From positions 1-13,260 of the forward strand of contig JACQDG010000248.1 in assembly GCA_016201185.1 (NCBI GenBank): a stretch of DNA of 13,260 bases, given 5' to 3'. Shown piece after piece: positions 1 through 6,723 of the stretch (position 1 is the first letter of the stretch; each line of letters opens with the position of its first letter). Source of the stretch: Acidobacteriota bacterium. GTDB lineage: Bacteria; Acidobacteriota; Terriglobia; Bryobacterales; JACQDG01. The position numbers and the translations under genes are program-made. The notes under the pieces are model-generated. The model was not told the origin of the DNA. It did not search any database and saw only the letters and a list, made by a program, of their open reading frames with translations.

Positions 1-1
1 C

Positions 2-337
2 ATTATCAATATCAAGATGGGGCGCGTGGGAGGACTGGCCGAGGCGCGGCGGGTGCATGACGTCTGCCGCGAGCACGGCATTCCGGTCTGGTGCGGGGGG
101 ATGCTCGAAAGCGGCATCGGCCGCGCTCACAACATCGCCCTTTCCACGCTGGAGAATTTCGTCCTGCCCGGCGACGTCTCGGCGAGCAAACGGTACTGGG
201 CCCGCGACATCATTCTTCCGCCGGTCGAGGTGACGCCTCGGGGCACAATCCAGGTGCGGGACGAACCCGGCTTCGGCTACTCCCTGGACTACGATTTCAT
301 CCGGCAAATTACCGTGCGGGAGGAAACGCTGCGTTGA
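2..337 (+). CDS. menC: o-succinylbenzoate synthase / N-acylamino-acid racemase family, C-terminal part (cut by window edge)
   Basis: Enolase-superfamily enzyme. In menaquinone synthesis it dehydrates SHCHC to o-succinylbenzoate, and relatives racemise N-acylamino acids. The open frame runs in from the left edge, so the start is outside the window and only about 111 C-terminal residues are seen. They begin in the strand carrying the family's catalytic lysine (N-I-K followed by GRVGG). Then come the segments IPVWCGG and [11 protein letters not shown], the well-conserved end of the barrel, and the usual C-terminal tail ([13 protein letters not shown], then PGFGYSLD). The first ATG, at 17, lies inside this conserved barrel and is not the start. 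The stop TGA overlaps the TTG start of the next gene, so the two are probably translated together. MenC versus racemase cannot be separated from this fragment; no other men gene is visible. Confidence 0.85.
   Translation: MINIKMGRVGGLAEARRVHDVCREHGIPVWCGGMLESGIGRAHNIALSTLENFVLPGDVSASKRYWARDIILPPVEVTPRGTIQVRDEPGFGYSLDYDFIRQITVREETLR
318..324 (+). promoter_or_regulatory. Shine-Dalgarno site deciding the TTG start of the EamA gene
   Basis: GGGAGGA lies inside the end of the menC-like frame, 9 nt before TTG at 334. It makes that TTG the best start for the transporter, rather than the ATG at 91, which would add about 80 residues of unnatural Arg/His-rich sequence read out of frame through menC. 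Confidence 0.7.
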
Positions 338-1269
338 GGGCCGGTCTCGAGACCGCGCGGCCAGGTATCGTCGCCGGCGCCGCCCGCGCTCATCCCCATC
401 GCGCCTCGCTCTACACCCTGATCGGCCTGATGCAATTTTTCTGGGCCGCTAACTTCCTGATCGCCAAAATCGCGCTGCGCGAATTGCCGGCCCTGCTGGT
501 GGCCGGCTTGCGGATGCAGTTGGCTGCCCTTTGCATCCTGCCGCTGTACGCCTGGAAAGCCCGGCGGGAGTGCACGCGGCGCGACCTCCCGATGCTTTTG
601 CTGCTTGGGGTGGTCGGCGCGGGGATCAACCAGGTGTTCTTCATTTGGGGTCTTAGCAAGACCAGTGTGGCTCACTCGGCCATCATCATCGGCATGACGC
701 CCATCTGGGTGCTGCTCCTGGCCTCGGCCCGCGGCCTGGAGCGAATCACGCTGCGCAAACTGGCCGGCATTCTGCTCGCGCTGGCCGGCGTGGCCGTGCT
801 GAGCCAGGAACGGAGCGTCGGCGCCCGGTTCGGTTCCGCGCCGACCCTCGCCGGGGACCTGCTGACCCTGGTGGCCGGCGCCGCCTTCGCTCTGTACACC
901 GTCATGGGCAAGGAAGTGAACCACCGCTACGGCTCGCTCACCGTCAACACCTTCCTGTTTGGCTCGGGCGCCTTGTTTCTGACGCCCATTGTGATCTGGC
1001 AGGGACGGTCGTTTCCGTTCGGCGGGGTGTCGCCGGCTGGCTGGCTGGCGCTGGCCTACACGGCGGTGTTCGCCGCCCTGATCGCTTATTTGATTTTCTA
1101 CTACGCGCTGGGCTTCGTTTCCCCCACCCGGCTTTCTACGCTTTCTTACCTACAGCCGGTGGCGGTGACGCTTTCCGGCGTGCTGCTGCTCGGCGAGCAG
1201 CTCACCGCCCCTCTGGTAGCGGGCGGGGCCACCATTCTTGCCGGGGTTTACTTGACGCAACGCGGCTGA
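334..1269 (+). CDS. DMT-superfamily EamA transporter
   Basis: Inner-membrane permease of the drug/metabolite transporter superfamily. Substrate is unknown; relatives export amino acids, metabolites or drugs. With the TTG start at 334 the protein has 311 residues, normal for two tandem EamA domains with ten membrane helices. The first helix begins near residue 27 ([19 protein letters not shown]), and the [11 protein letters not shown] stretch is the usual start of EamA repeat one. The second repeat starts around residue 168 ([18 protein letters not shown]) and ends with the typical AYLQP-like segment ([16 protein letters not shown]) and GEQL turn. The start codon overlaps the menC stop (TTGA), and the stop overlaps the next ATG (TGATG), so translational coupling on both sides is likely. 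An ATG at 429 would cut into helix one and is unlikely. Confidence 0.88.
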   Translation: MRAGLETARPGIVAGAARAHPHRASLYTLIGLMQFFWAANFLIAKIALRELPALLVAGLRMQLAALCILPLYAWKARRECTRRDLPMLLLLGVVGAGINQVFFIWGLSKTSVAHSAIIIGMTPIWVLLLASARGLERITLRKLAGILLALAGVAVLSQERSVGARFGSAPTLAGDLLTLVAGAAFALYTVMGKEVNHRYGSLTVNTFLFGSGALFLTPIVIWQGRSFPFGGVSPAGWLALAYTAVFAALIAYLIFYYALGFVSPTRLSTLSYLQPVAVTLSGVLLLGEQLTAPLVAGGATILAGVYLTQRG

Positions 1270-2561
1270 TGCTGACCTTCCGCCAACTCCTGCGACAAAA
1301 CGGCAATTACCGGCGGATCTGGATGGGCCAGGTGGTTAGCGAGATCGGCGACCACTTCAACAACATCGCCGTGTTCAGCCTGGCCTTGGAGACGACGCGC
1401 TCGCCTTTAGTGGTGAGCTGGATCATGATCTCTCGGGCGCTGCCGGCGGTGATGGCCGGACCGCTGGCCGGGGTGCTGCTCGACCGGCTGAATCGCAAAC
1501 GGCTGATGATCGCGAGCGACCTGGTCCGCGCCGCCTTCGCCCTGGGCTTCCTCCTCTACCGCCGGCCGCAGGACGCCTGGCTGCTTTACCTCTTCAGCGG
1601 CCTGTTGATGTCCGCCTCGCCGTTTTTCACCAGCGGGCGCTCGAGCATTCTGCCCACCATTACCACCTCGGAAGAGCTGCACACGGCTAATGCGCTGACC
1701 CAGACCACGCAGTGGGCTACGCTGACGGCGGGAACACTGCTGGCCGGCGGGATCGTCACCCAGTACGGTTATTCGCGCGCGTTCATTTTCAACGCCGTCT
1801 CCTTTATGGTCTCCGCCTGGGCGGTTTCGCGGCTGCGCCTGGAGCAGGGCCGGTTCACGGCCAGGCGTGCGCTCACCGAGACCGACGTGGTCCGCCCCTG
1901 GCACGAATACGTGGAAGGGCTGCGCTATATGCGTTCGGTCCCGCTGGTCATGGGCATTTCGCTGGTGGGCGTTGGCTGGGCAACCGGCGGAGGCGCCGCG
2001 CAGATCCTGTTCAGCGTGTTCGGCGAGCTGGTGTTTGACCGCGGCCCGGCCGGCATTGGCGCCATCTGGGGCTTCGCCGGGATCGGCCTGCTCCTCGGCG
2101 GCACTGTGGCCCACGCCCTGGCTAAGAGGCTTACTTTCTCCGGTTACAAAATCACGATCCTTTTCTGCATGCTGCTGCACGGGGGATTTTACGTCGTCTT
2201 CAGCCAGATGAAGTCGTTCCCCAACGCCCTGGCGGCCATTTTGCTGTCGCGGTTCGCTATCGCCATCAGCTCAGTGATGAACTTTAGCCGGCTGCTGCAC
2301 ACCGTACCGGACCAGTTCCGGGGCCGTGTGTTCGCAACGGTGGAGACCCTGGTGTGGTCCACCATGATGATCTCCATGATGCTGGCGGGGATTGGGTCGC
2401 AGTACTACAGCCCGCGAACAATCGGGGCCATCGCCGGCGTGCTATCCTCCTCAACGGGGGTGTTTTGGGGCTGGGCGCACTTCACTGGCCGGCTCCCGGC
2501 CTCGGCGGAGCAGGGCGTGGAGAGCGAAGAGCTGGAGATCCACGGCGAGCCGGTGGTGTGA
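1269..2561 (+). CDS. MFS transporter (MFS_3 / EntS-like family)
   Basis: Major-facilitator permease of 430 residues, the expected length for twelve membrane helices. The N-terminal NYRRIWMGQVVSEIGDHF segment is typical of the MFS_3 group that includes enterobactin exporter EntS and macrolide-efflux-like proteins. Loop 2-3 carries a motif-A-like sequence, LLDRLNRKRLMIASD (about residues 72-86), and helix four follows it. A central cytoplasmic loop with charged residues (about 195-220) separates the two six-helix halves. The ATG overlaps the EamA stop by one base and has no strong ribosome site of its own, which fits re-initiation after EamA. The substrate cannot be told from sequence. Export of a small molecule is the family norm. 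Confidence 0.88.
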   Translation: MLTFRQLLRQNGNYRRIWMGQVVSEIGDHFNNIAVFSLALETTRSPLVVSWIMISRALPAVMAGPLAGVLLDRLNRKRLMIASDLVRAAFALGFLLYRRPQDAWLLYLFSGLLMSASPFFTSGRSSILPTITTSEELHTANALTQTTQWATLTAGTLLAGGIVTQYGYSRAFIFNAVSFMVSAWAVSRLRLEQGRFTARRALTETDVVRPWHEYVEGLRYMRSVPLVMGISLVGVGWATGGGAAQILFSVFGELVFDRGPAGIGAIWGFAGIGLLLGGTVAHALAKRLTFSGYKITILFCMLLHGGFYVVFSQMKSFPNALAAILLSRFAIAISSVMNFSRLLHTVPDQFRGRVFATVETLVWSTMMISMMLAGIGSQYYSPRTIGAIAGVLSSSTGVFWGWAHFTGRLPASAEQGVESEELEIHGEPVV

Positions 2562-2567
2562 AGGAGG
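2561..2567 (+). promoter_or_regulatory. Shine-Dalgarno site deciding the GTG start of the SDR gene
   Basis: AAGGAGG begins on the last base of the MFS stop codon and stands 4 nt before GTG at 2572. A longer reading from ATG 2392 would overlap the MFS gene by 170 bp and add low-complexity residues absent from the SDR fold. Confidence 0.75.
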
Positions 2568-2571
2568 CGGG

Positions 2572-3303
2572 GTGGCGGACTCAGCGCCGTTTCGGGGCAA
2601 GGTCGCTCTGGTCACCGGGGCCGCGCGGCGGATCGGTCGGGCGATCGCCCTGCGCCTAGCCGCAGAGGGCGCCACCGTCGCCGTCCACTACCACCAGTCC
2701 GAGCAGGACGCCCGCCGGACGGCGGAAGAGTCCGGGGCCCGCTTGTTTAACGCCAACTTGGAGCATGTGCCCGAGATTCATCGCCTTTTCACCGAGGTCG
2801 AGCAGGCTTACGGCCGCCTGGATTTCCTGGTAAACAACGCCGCGCGGTTCGAGCAGGTCCCGGCCCTGGAGATCACCGAAGAGGCCTGGGACCAGATCCA
2901 CAACGTCAACCTGAAGGCCGTGTTCTTCTGCTGCCAGGCCGGCGCCAGGCTGATGCTCAAAAACGGCGGCGGCAAGATCGTGAACTTGAGCTCGCTTGGC
3001 GGCATCCGGCCGTGGTCCGAGCACGCGCACTACTGCGCCTCGAAAGCTGGAGTCATCATGCTGACGCGCGTGCTGGCCAAGGCGTTTGCGCCGCACATTT
3101 CGGTGAACAGCGTGGCCCCCGGGGTGGTTCACTTCGAGGGAGAGATGACGCCGCGTGCCCAGCGCCTGGTCGCCGCCACGCCCATGCGGCGGGCCGGAAC
3201 GGGAGAAGAGATCGCGGAGGCAGTGGTGAGTTTCCTGCGCGCTTCCCCGTTCGTGACCGGCCAGGTGCTGGCCGTTGATGGAGGGCTTTCCCAGCGTGCG
3301 TAA
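2572..3303 (+). CDS. Short-chain dehydrogenase/reductase with pteridine-reductase/FolM-like cofactor motif
   Basis: NAD(P)H-dependent oxidoreductase of the classical SDR family, 243 residues from GTG 2572. Visible landmarks are the cofactor loop TGAARRIG (15-22), the NNAA motif (88-91), a catalytic Ser in NLSS (140 or 141), and the active-site pair Tyr154 and Lys158 in YCASK. The C-terminal block PFVTGQVLAVDGG is typical. In the cofactor loop an Arg stands where most SDRs have the middle Gly. TGAAxRxG is characteristic of pteridine reductases (PTR1) and dihydromonapterin reductase FolM, and Arg there suggests NADPH preference. The substrate is therefore possibly a pterin, but FabG-like 3-oxoacyl reductases are close relatives and I would not name it folM. 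It is packed between the MFS gene and the TPM gene. Confidence 0.87.
   Translation: MADSAPFRGKVALVTGAARRIGRAIALRLAAEGATVAVHYHQSEQDARRTAEESGARLFNANLEHVPEIHRLFTEVEQAYGRLDFLVNNAARFEQVPALEITEEAWDQIHNVNLKAVFFCCQAGARLMLKNGGGKIVNLSSLGGIRPWSEHAHYCASKAGVIMLTRVLAKAFAPHISVNSVAPGVVHFEGEMTPRAQRLVAATPMRRAGTGEEIAEAVVSFLRASPFVTGQVLAVDGGLSQRA
3280..3285 (+). promoter_or_regulatory. Shine-Dalgarno site supporting the GTG start of the TPM gene
   Basis: GGAGGG lies 10 nt before GTG 3296, inside the end of the SDR gene. The in-frame ATG at 3278 overlaps this site and has no good ribosome site of its own. The GTG start also gives a cleaner signal peptide. Confidence 0.5.
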
Positions 3304-4051
3304 CTGGCGCAGCCTGTTTCCACTGCTGCTGCTCGCTATCTTGCCGGCGGCGGTCCGGGCCGATGTACCCAAGCTCGAGCCCCGCGGTTACGTGAACGAC
3401 TTCGCCGGCGTGCTCGGCCAGACGGCCATCGCGCGGTGCGACGCGGTGGCCGCCGAGGTGGAGCGCAAGACCGGGGCGCAGATGGCGGTGGTGGTGGTCC
3501 GGTCGCTCGACGGCATCCCCATCGAGGACTACGCCAACACTCTGGCCCGGCGCTGGGGCATCGGAAAGAAGGACAATCGGGGCGTGCTGTTGCTGCTGGC
3601 GATCGAGGACCGCCGAGACCGGCTGGAGGTGGGCTACGGGCTGGAGCCGATCCTGCCCGACGGCCGGGTGGGCGGCATCTTGCGTTCCCTACGCCCCTAC
3701 ATGCAACAAAGGGACTACGACGGGGCTGTGCTGGCGGCAGTGGATCAGTTGGCCGGTGTGATCGCCCAGGCCTCCGGTGTTACCCTGGAAGGCCAGAGCC
3801 TCCGGCGACCGCCCCCGCAAAGCTTTCGAGGGCCACCGGCGGACTTCCCTTGGTGGGTCGTGCTGCTGGGGGTGGTGGGGATCCTCTGGTTGATATTAAA
3901 AGTAGGCATAAACCCCTTGTTTATGCTGGGCGGACTTGGCGGCTGGGGTGGGGGCGGTGGCGGCCGCGGCGGGGGTGGCTGGGACGGCGGTGGCTTTAGC
4001 GGCTTCGGCGGCGGAGACTTTGGCGGCGGCGGCGCCTCGAGCGGCTGGTAA
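3296..4051 (+). CDS. Exported, membrane-anchored TPM-domain protein (YgcG/Psb32-like)
   Basis: TPM-domain (TLP18.3/Psb32/MOLO-1) protein, 251 residues from GTG 3296; ATG 3278 would add six residues. The order is a Sec signal peptide (about 1-22: MRNWRS, a Leu-rich core, then AVRA before D23), the TPM domain (about 31-160), a Pro-rich linker, one membrane helix (about 185-203), and a Gly-rich tail ending FGGGGASSGW. The TPM core shows YVNDFAGVL, VVVVRSLDG, the RWGIGKKDNRGVLLLLA strand, RLEVGYGLEPILPDG, and a final helix. The extracytoplasmic TPM fold binds metal and has been linked to phosphatase activity and to membrane-protein repair; its role in most bacteria is unsettled. The start overlaps the SDR stop by eight bases. 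A run of rare AT-rich codons follows the helix. LemA, a frequent TPM partner, is not nearby. Confidence 0.88.
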   Translation: MRNWRSLFPLLLLAILPAAVRADVPKLEPRGYVNDFAGVLGQTAIARCDAVAAEVERKTGAQMAVVVVRSLDGIPIEDYANTLARRWGIGKKDNRGVLLLLAIEDRRDRLEVGYGLEPILPDGRVGGILRSLRPYMQQRDYDGAVLAAVDQLAGVIAQASGVTLEGQSLRRPPPQSFRGPPADFPWWVVLLGVVGILWLILKVGINPLFMLGGLGGWGGGGGGRGGGGWDGGGFSGFGGGDFGGGGASSGW

Positions 4052-4057
4052 GCGGAT

Positions 4058-4765
4058 ATGGAAGATCTATTGCGGGGTCTAGTAGACCGGCTGAAGGCCG
4101 CGTATGACGAGGAGGAGCTGCTCTCGGTGGTGCTTTACGGCTCTGCGGCCAGCGGCGACTACCACGAGAAGCACTCCGACCTGAACGTACTCTGCGTGCT
4201 GCGCCAGATCGGGCTGCGGGAGCTGGAGCGGGCCGAAGAGCCGCTGCGCTGGTGGCTCAAGCGCGGCCAGCCCGCCCCGTTGCTGATGTCGGCCGAGGAG
4301 GTCCTGGGCGGGGCTGACGTGTTTCCTATCGAGTTTCTGGACATCAAGGAGAACTACCGCTTGCTGCACGGCGCCGACCTGGTCGCGACCCTGCTTGTGG
4401 ATACGGCGAAACACCGCCTGCAACTGGAGCACGAGCTGCGCTCGCGCCTGCTGCGGCTGCGGAAGAAATTTCTAGAGACCCAGCACGACGAGAAAGCCGT
4501 AGTGAAGCTGATGCTCGATTCCCTGCCCTCTTTCGCCACCCTGTTTCGCCACGCGCTGCTGCGAGGTGGGTTCCCGGCGCCGACCAAGAAGCAGGAGATT
4601 TTTCGCGCCGCCGCGGAGCGTTTCCAGGTGGGGCCGCATCCTTTCGCGGCGCTGCTCGAGGTGCGCCAGGGGACGCGGCGGCCGCCGGCCGGCGAGGTCC
4701 GCGCCTGGTTTGGCGCCTATCTCGAAGGCGTTACCAAGATGTGCGAGATCGAGGATCGGGAGTAG
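4058..4765 (+). CDS. Nucleotidyltransferase-fold protein with degenerate active site
   Basis: Protein of 235 residues with an N-terminal pol-beta-type nucleotidyltransferase motif: VVLYGSAASGDYHEKHSDLN (24-43), giving Gly28-Ser29 and the first acid Asp41. The usual second acid two residues on is Asn43, so metal binding and catalysis are in doubt. Residues about 120-170 are helical with a basic stretch (RLLRLRKKF), and the C-terminal half resembles the helical partner domain seen in such proteins. No transmembrane segment or signal peptide is seen. It begins 6 nt after the TPM stop with a poor ribosome site, so it is probably read from the same transcript. The target (nucleotide, protein or antibiotic) cannot be deduced. 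It converges on the alpha/beta hydrolase gene with a 9-bp gap that holds no terminator. Confidence 0.75.
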   Translation: MEDLLRGLVDRLKAAYDEEELLSVVLYGSAASGDYHEKHSDLNVLCVLRQIGLRELERAEEPLRWWLKRGQPAPLLMSAEEVLGGADVFPIEFLDIKENYRLLHGADLVATLLVDTAKHRLQLEHELRSRLLRLRKKFLETQHDEKAVVKLMLDSLPSFATLFRHALLRGGFPAPTKKQEIFRAAAERFQVGPHPFAALLEVRQGTRRPPAGEVRAWFGAYLEGVTKMCEIEDRE

Positions 4766-4774
4766 AGCGCTGGT

Positions 4775-5686
4775 CTATTGAGTTGTCTTCCCCGAGTCTT
4801 TCACAACGCCGAGGATTGCCTTCTCCACCGTGCGCCACGTGTCCTTCTGCGGCGACAGCATGTCGAAGTGGGCCGAGCTTTCGATCACGATCGCCTCGAC
4901 GTCGTCTCCCTTTCTGCGAGCGGTGGCTTCGTAATCGAGAAAGAGATCGTGTGGGACGGATCTGTCCTTTGCTCCGTAAATGAGCCGTTGCGGGACTCCC
5001 AGGGGCAGCAACTCGCCGGGGGAGGCGTTGTGATAGCGCTCGGGAACCTCGCCAGGGAGGCCGCCCAGCAGCCGGATGTGGCGGTCCCCGCAAACGCTCT
5101 TGCCGTAATCGACGAAGCTGCGCAGGTCGGGCACGCCGGCGAGCGAGACCGCTCCCCGCACGGGGAGAGGGTCAGCCGTGTAGAGCGGGCTGCTCTTGGG
5201 AAGCCTGTGCCGCGCCGCCGCCCACAGCGCCAGGTGCCCGCCCGAAGAATGCCCCGCCGTGACGACGCGCTTCAAGTCCAGCGGATAGCGGCGCGCCGCC
5301 TCACGCAGGTGGTCCATGCCGCGCGCGACATCCTGGAACGTGCCGGGCCAGCCGCTGCCCTTGTTGTGCACGCGCCGGTATTCCAGATTCCACGTCGCCA
5401 CGCCGGCCTCGGTTAGCGTGGAGGAGAAGTTGGCCAGCATGGAGGCGTCGGCGAGCTCGCCCCAGCAGCCGCCGTGGATGACAACCACCACCGGGTGCAG
5501 GCCGGGACCGGTCGGCAGACGCAGGTCGGCGTACTGGTTCGGGTCGAGGCCGTAGAATATGCGCTCGGTGGCAGGCGTCGAGGGCAGTTTGGTGATGTCG
5601 GCGGGCCTTAGGAAACTTTCTTGCGCGCGAGAGGGCGCAGCCAGGCAAAGGAGGACGAAGCACAGTCGCAGCACAGCGGCGGCCAT
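4775..5686 (-). CDS. Exported alpha/beta hydrolase (BD-FAE/esterase-lipase type)
   Basis: Probable periplasmic serine esterase or related hydrolase, 303 residues from ATG 5686. The N terminus has a Sec signal peptide (about 1-21; Leu/Val core, then APSRA before Q22). The fold shows the oxyanion-hole motif HGG (71-73) after a VVVVI strand, the nucleophile elbow GHSSG with Ser147, the acid Asp241 in YGAKDRSVP, and the base His273 in SSAHFDML, so the triad is complete. This is the COG0657 (Aes-like) layout. The substrate is unknown; carboxyl esters are most likely. A longer open frame runs back into the tRNA gene and is not used. GTG 5692 is an alternative start, and no strong ribosome site is visible. 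The gene starts 36 nt after the tRNA-Ser 3' end on the same strand. Confidence 0.87.
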   Translation of the reverse strand: MAAAVLRLCFVLLCLAAPSRAQESFLRPADITKLPSTPATERIFYGLDPNQYADLRLPTGPGLHPVVVVIHGGCWGELADASMLANFSSTLTEAGVATWNLEYRRVHNKGSGWPGTFQDVARGMDHLREAARRYPLDLKRVVTAGHSSGGHLALWAAARHRLPKSSPLYTADPLPVRGAVSLAGVPDLRSFVDYGKSVCGDRHIRLLGGLPGEVPERYHNASPGELLPLGVPQRLIYGAKDRSVPHDLFLDYEATARRKGDDVEAIVIESSAHFDMLSPQKDTWRTVEKAILGVVKDSGKTTQ

Positions 5687-5722
5687 AGTCACAAGTTTTG
5701 CAGTTTCTTTCCCGGAGTCGTC

Positions 5723-5812
5723 TGGCGGTGAGGGTGGGATTCGAACCCACGGAGCCCGTGAAGGCTCAACGGTTTTCGAGACCGCCCGATTCAACCGCTC
5801 TCGCACCTCACC
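5723..5812 (-). tRNA. tRNA-Ser (anticodon CGA)
   Basis: Read on the minus strand, the 90-nt gene has acceptor GGTGAGG (5' end at 5812) pairing with CCTCACC (5733-5727), then discriminator G (5726) and an encoded CCA (5725-5723). The anticodon arm has a five-pair stem (GCGGT with ACCGT) around the loop CTCGAAA, with anticodon CGA at 5778-5776. The long variable arm (GAGCC paired with GGCTC) and discriminator G identify serine. The T arm contains GGTTCGAATCC. It decodes UCG, a common serine codon in a GC-rich genome. Confidence 0.96.
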
Positions 5813-5823
5813 GTATTACCTCT

Positions 5824-5829
5824 ATTGTA
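5824..5829 (-). promoter_or_regulatory. Probable -10 element of the tRNA-Ser promoter
   Basis: On the minus strand the hexamer TACAAT ends 11 nt before the tRNA 5' end, leaving a short 5' leader for RNase P. No good -35 is seen at the normal distance. A 6-bp inverted repeat, ACAAGC (5847-5852) and GCTTGT (5860-5865), sits where it would be. Confidence 0.4.
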
Positions 5830-5934
5830 GCCGAGTTCGGCGAAGCACAAGCGGAGGGTGCTTGTCTTCCAATCAGACATTGCCACGCGGAGCGGTGGCT
5901 GGCGGGCCAAGGCGGGGGTGAACGACCTGCTTCA

Positions 5935-6669
5935 TCACAGCGGCGCCCCCGCTCCGATACTGACCGGCGACCAGGAGTCCTTCATTCGGGAAAAGATCTC
6001 GACGAGTTGATCCAGGGCCGTGTCCCGCTGGGTCTGGGCGTCAACGATGGAGCGGATGGCCTGGGCTTGCCGGTCGAGCCGCTCGGCCACGGCGTTCACC
6101 CTAGGCGATATCGTAGAGAAAGCGGGCTCCAGGTCAGAAAGCGCTTGCTGCTGCAGCTCCTGGCGCGTAAAGAGAGCGTTCATCCGGTCGGTGAGAGAAG
6201 CTGAGAGTTCTTGCATCTCGTGGCGCACTTTCGCCAGGGCGGCGGCCGTCTCCGCGTGCGTGTATTCCCTGGCTGCGCTTCGCGCCTCCTGCTTCGAGAC
6301 CGCCTCTGCCAGTTCGTCCAGCCGCCGCTTCAGCTCCGCCAGATCTCTTGCGGCGACCTCCAGCTTTTCCTGCTGCTGGCGGAACGAGTCCTCGAGTTCG
6401 CGGCCTCCCCCTGCCGTCTGGTCCTGGAAGTCCCGGATCGCGGCCGCCAGGATTCCCGCCAGGCTGCCGGCCAGCTTCTCTGCCACCCGGGCCACAGGAT
6501 CCTTGCCGTCAGTTCCCTCGCCGGCCGGTCGAAAAGTTTCTGGATCCAAGTCAACAACAGCTGACGCTTTCGCGCCGCCGGCCTTCATTCTCGGCGCGGC
6601 CAAGCCCGGGCCGAAAGCTACTTCTTCTAGCTCGAGCGAGCCCTCGCCCGGCTTGTAGATACCTGGCAT
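5935..6669 (-). CDS. Soluble coiled-coil protein of unknown function
   Basis: I do not recognise a family. From ATG 6669 the protein has 244 residues, with no signal peptide and no membrane helix. Residues 1-55 look extended, starting MPGIYKPGEGSLELEEV and rich in Gly and Pro. Residues about 56-80 form an amphipathic Ala-rich helix. Residues about 90-230 are charged heptad-like helices rich in Glu, Gln, Arg and Ala (for instance QQQEKLEVAARDLAELKRRL), with a break near Pro182 and Pro189. The tail is short and Gly/Pro-containing. The start was chosen because GGGAGG lies 5 nt upstream; in-frame ATGs at 6687, 6711 and 6723 are possible but have poorer sites. A scaffold, a secretion or chemotaxis-like rod, or a cytoskeletal helper could look like this; none is supported. 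It stands alone, 195 bp from the upstream gene, and has its own control region. Confidence 0.7.
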   Translation of the reverse strand: MPGIYKPGEGSLELEEVAFGPGLAAPRMKAGGAKASAVVDLDPETFRPAGEGTDGKDPVARVAEKLAGSLAGILAAAIRDFQDQTAGGGRELEDSFRQQQEKLEVAARDLAELKRRLDELAEAVSKQEARSAAREYTHAETAAALAKVRHEMQELSASLTDRMNALFTRQELQQQALSDLEPAFSTISPRVNAVAERLDRQAQAIRSIVDAQTQRDTALDQLVEIFSRMKDSWSPVSIGAGAPL

Positions 6670-6674
6670 ACTCT

Positions 6675-6680
6675 CCTCCC
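6675..6680 (-). promoter_or_regulatory. Shine-Dalgarno site deciding the start of the coiled-coil gene
   Basis: GGGAGG on the minus strand, 5 nt before ATG 6669. It selects this Met over the three upstream in-frame ATGs. Confidence 0.7.
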
Positions 6681-6694
6681 TAGTCATGGTCGCA

Positions 6695-6723
6695 ATGGTA
6701 CGCTCAGCCATGGCTGGGTACAA
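6695..6723 (-). promoter_or_regulatory. Candidate promoter of the coiled-coil gene with a palindrome in its spacer
   Basis: On the minus strand: TTGTAC (6723-6718), a 17-bp spacer, then TACCAT (6700-6695). Transcription would begin near 6688, giving a leader of about 19 nt that contains the Shine-Dalgarno site. The -35 matches consensus at only three positions, so the call is tentative. The spacer is almost filled by the perfect 12-bp palindrome CAGCCATGGCTG (6705-6716), placed as a repressor or activator site would be. Confidence 0.4.

Noticed and set aside
91..333. Upstream extension of the EamA frame from ATG 91
   Set aside because: It reads out of frame through the conserved menC-like barrel and gives Arg/His-rich sequence unlike any transporter N terminus. 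The TTG at 334 with GGGAGGA is better.
2392..2571. Upstream extension of the SDR frame from ATG 2392
   Set aside because: It overlaps the end of the MFS gene, and SDR proteins start just before the TGAARRIG loop. GTG 2572 has a strong ribosome site.
5687..5806. N-terminal extension of the alpha/beta hydrolase into the tRNA gene
   Set aside because: It would translate the tRNA-Ser sequence. The signal peptide begins at ATG 5686.
5813..5934. Hairpins between the coiled-coil gene and the tRNA as a terminator
   Set aside because: ACAAGC/GCTTGT forms only six pairs with no following T run, so it is not a convincing intrinsic terminator.
5723..6669. The tRNA-Ser as an integration site of a mobile element
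   Set aside because: No integrase, no partial repeat of the tRNA 3' end and no phage or plasmid gene is seen within the window.
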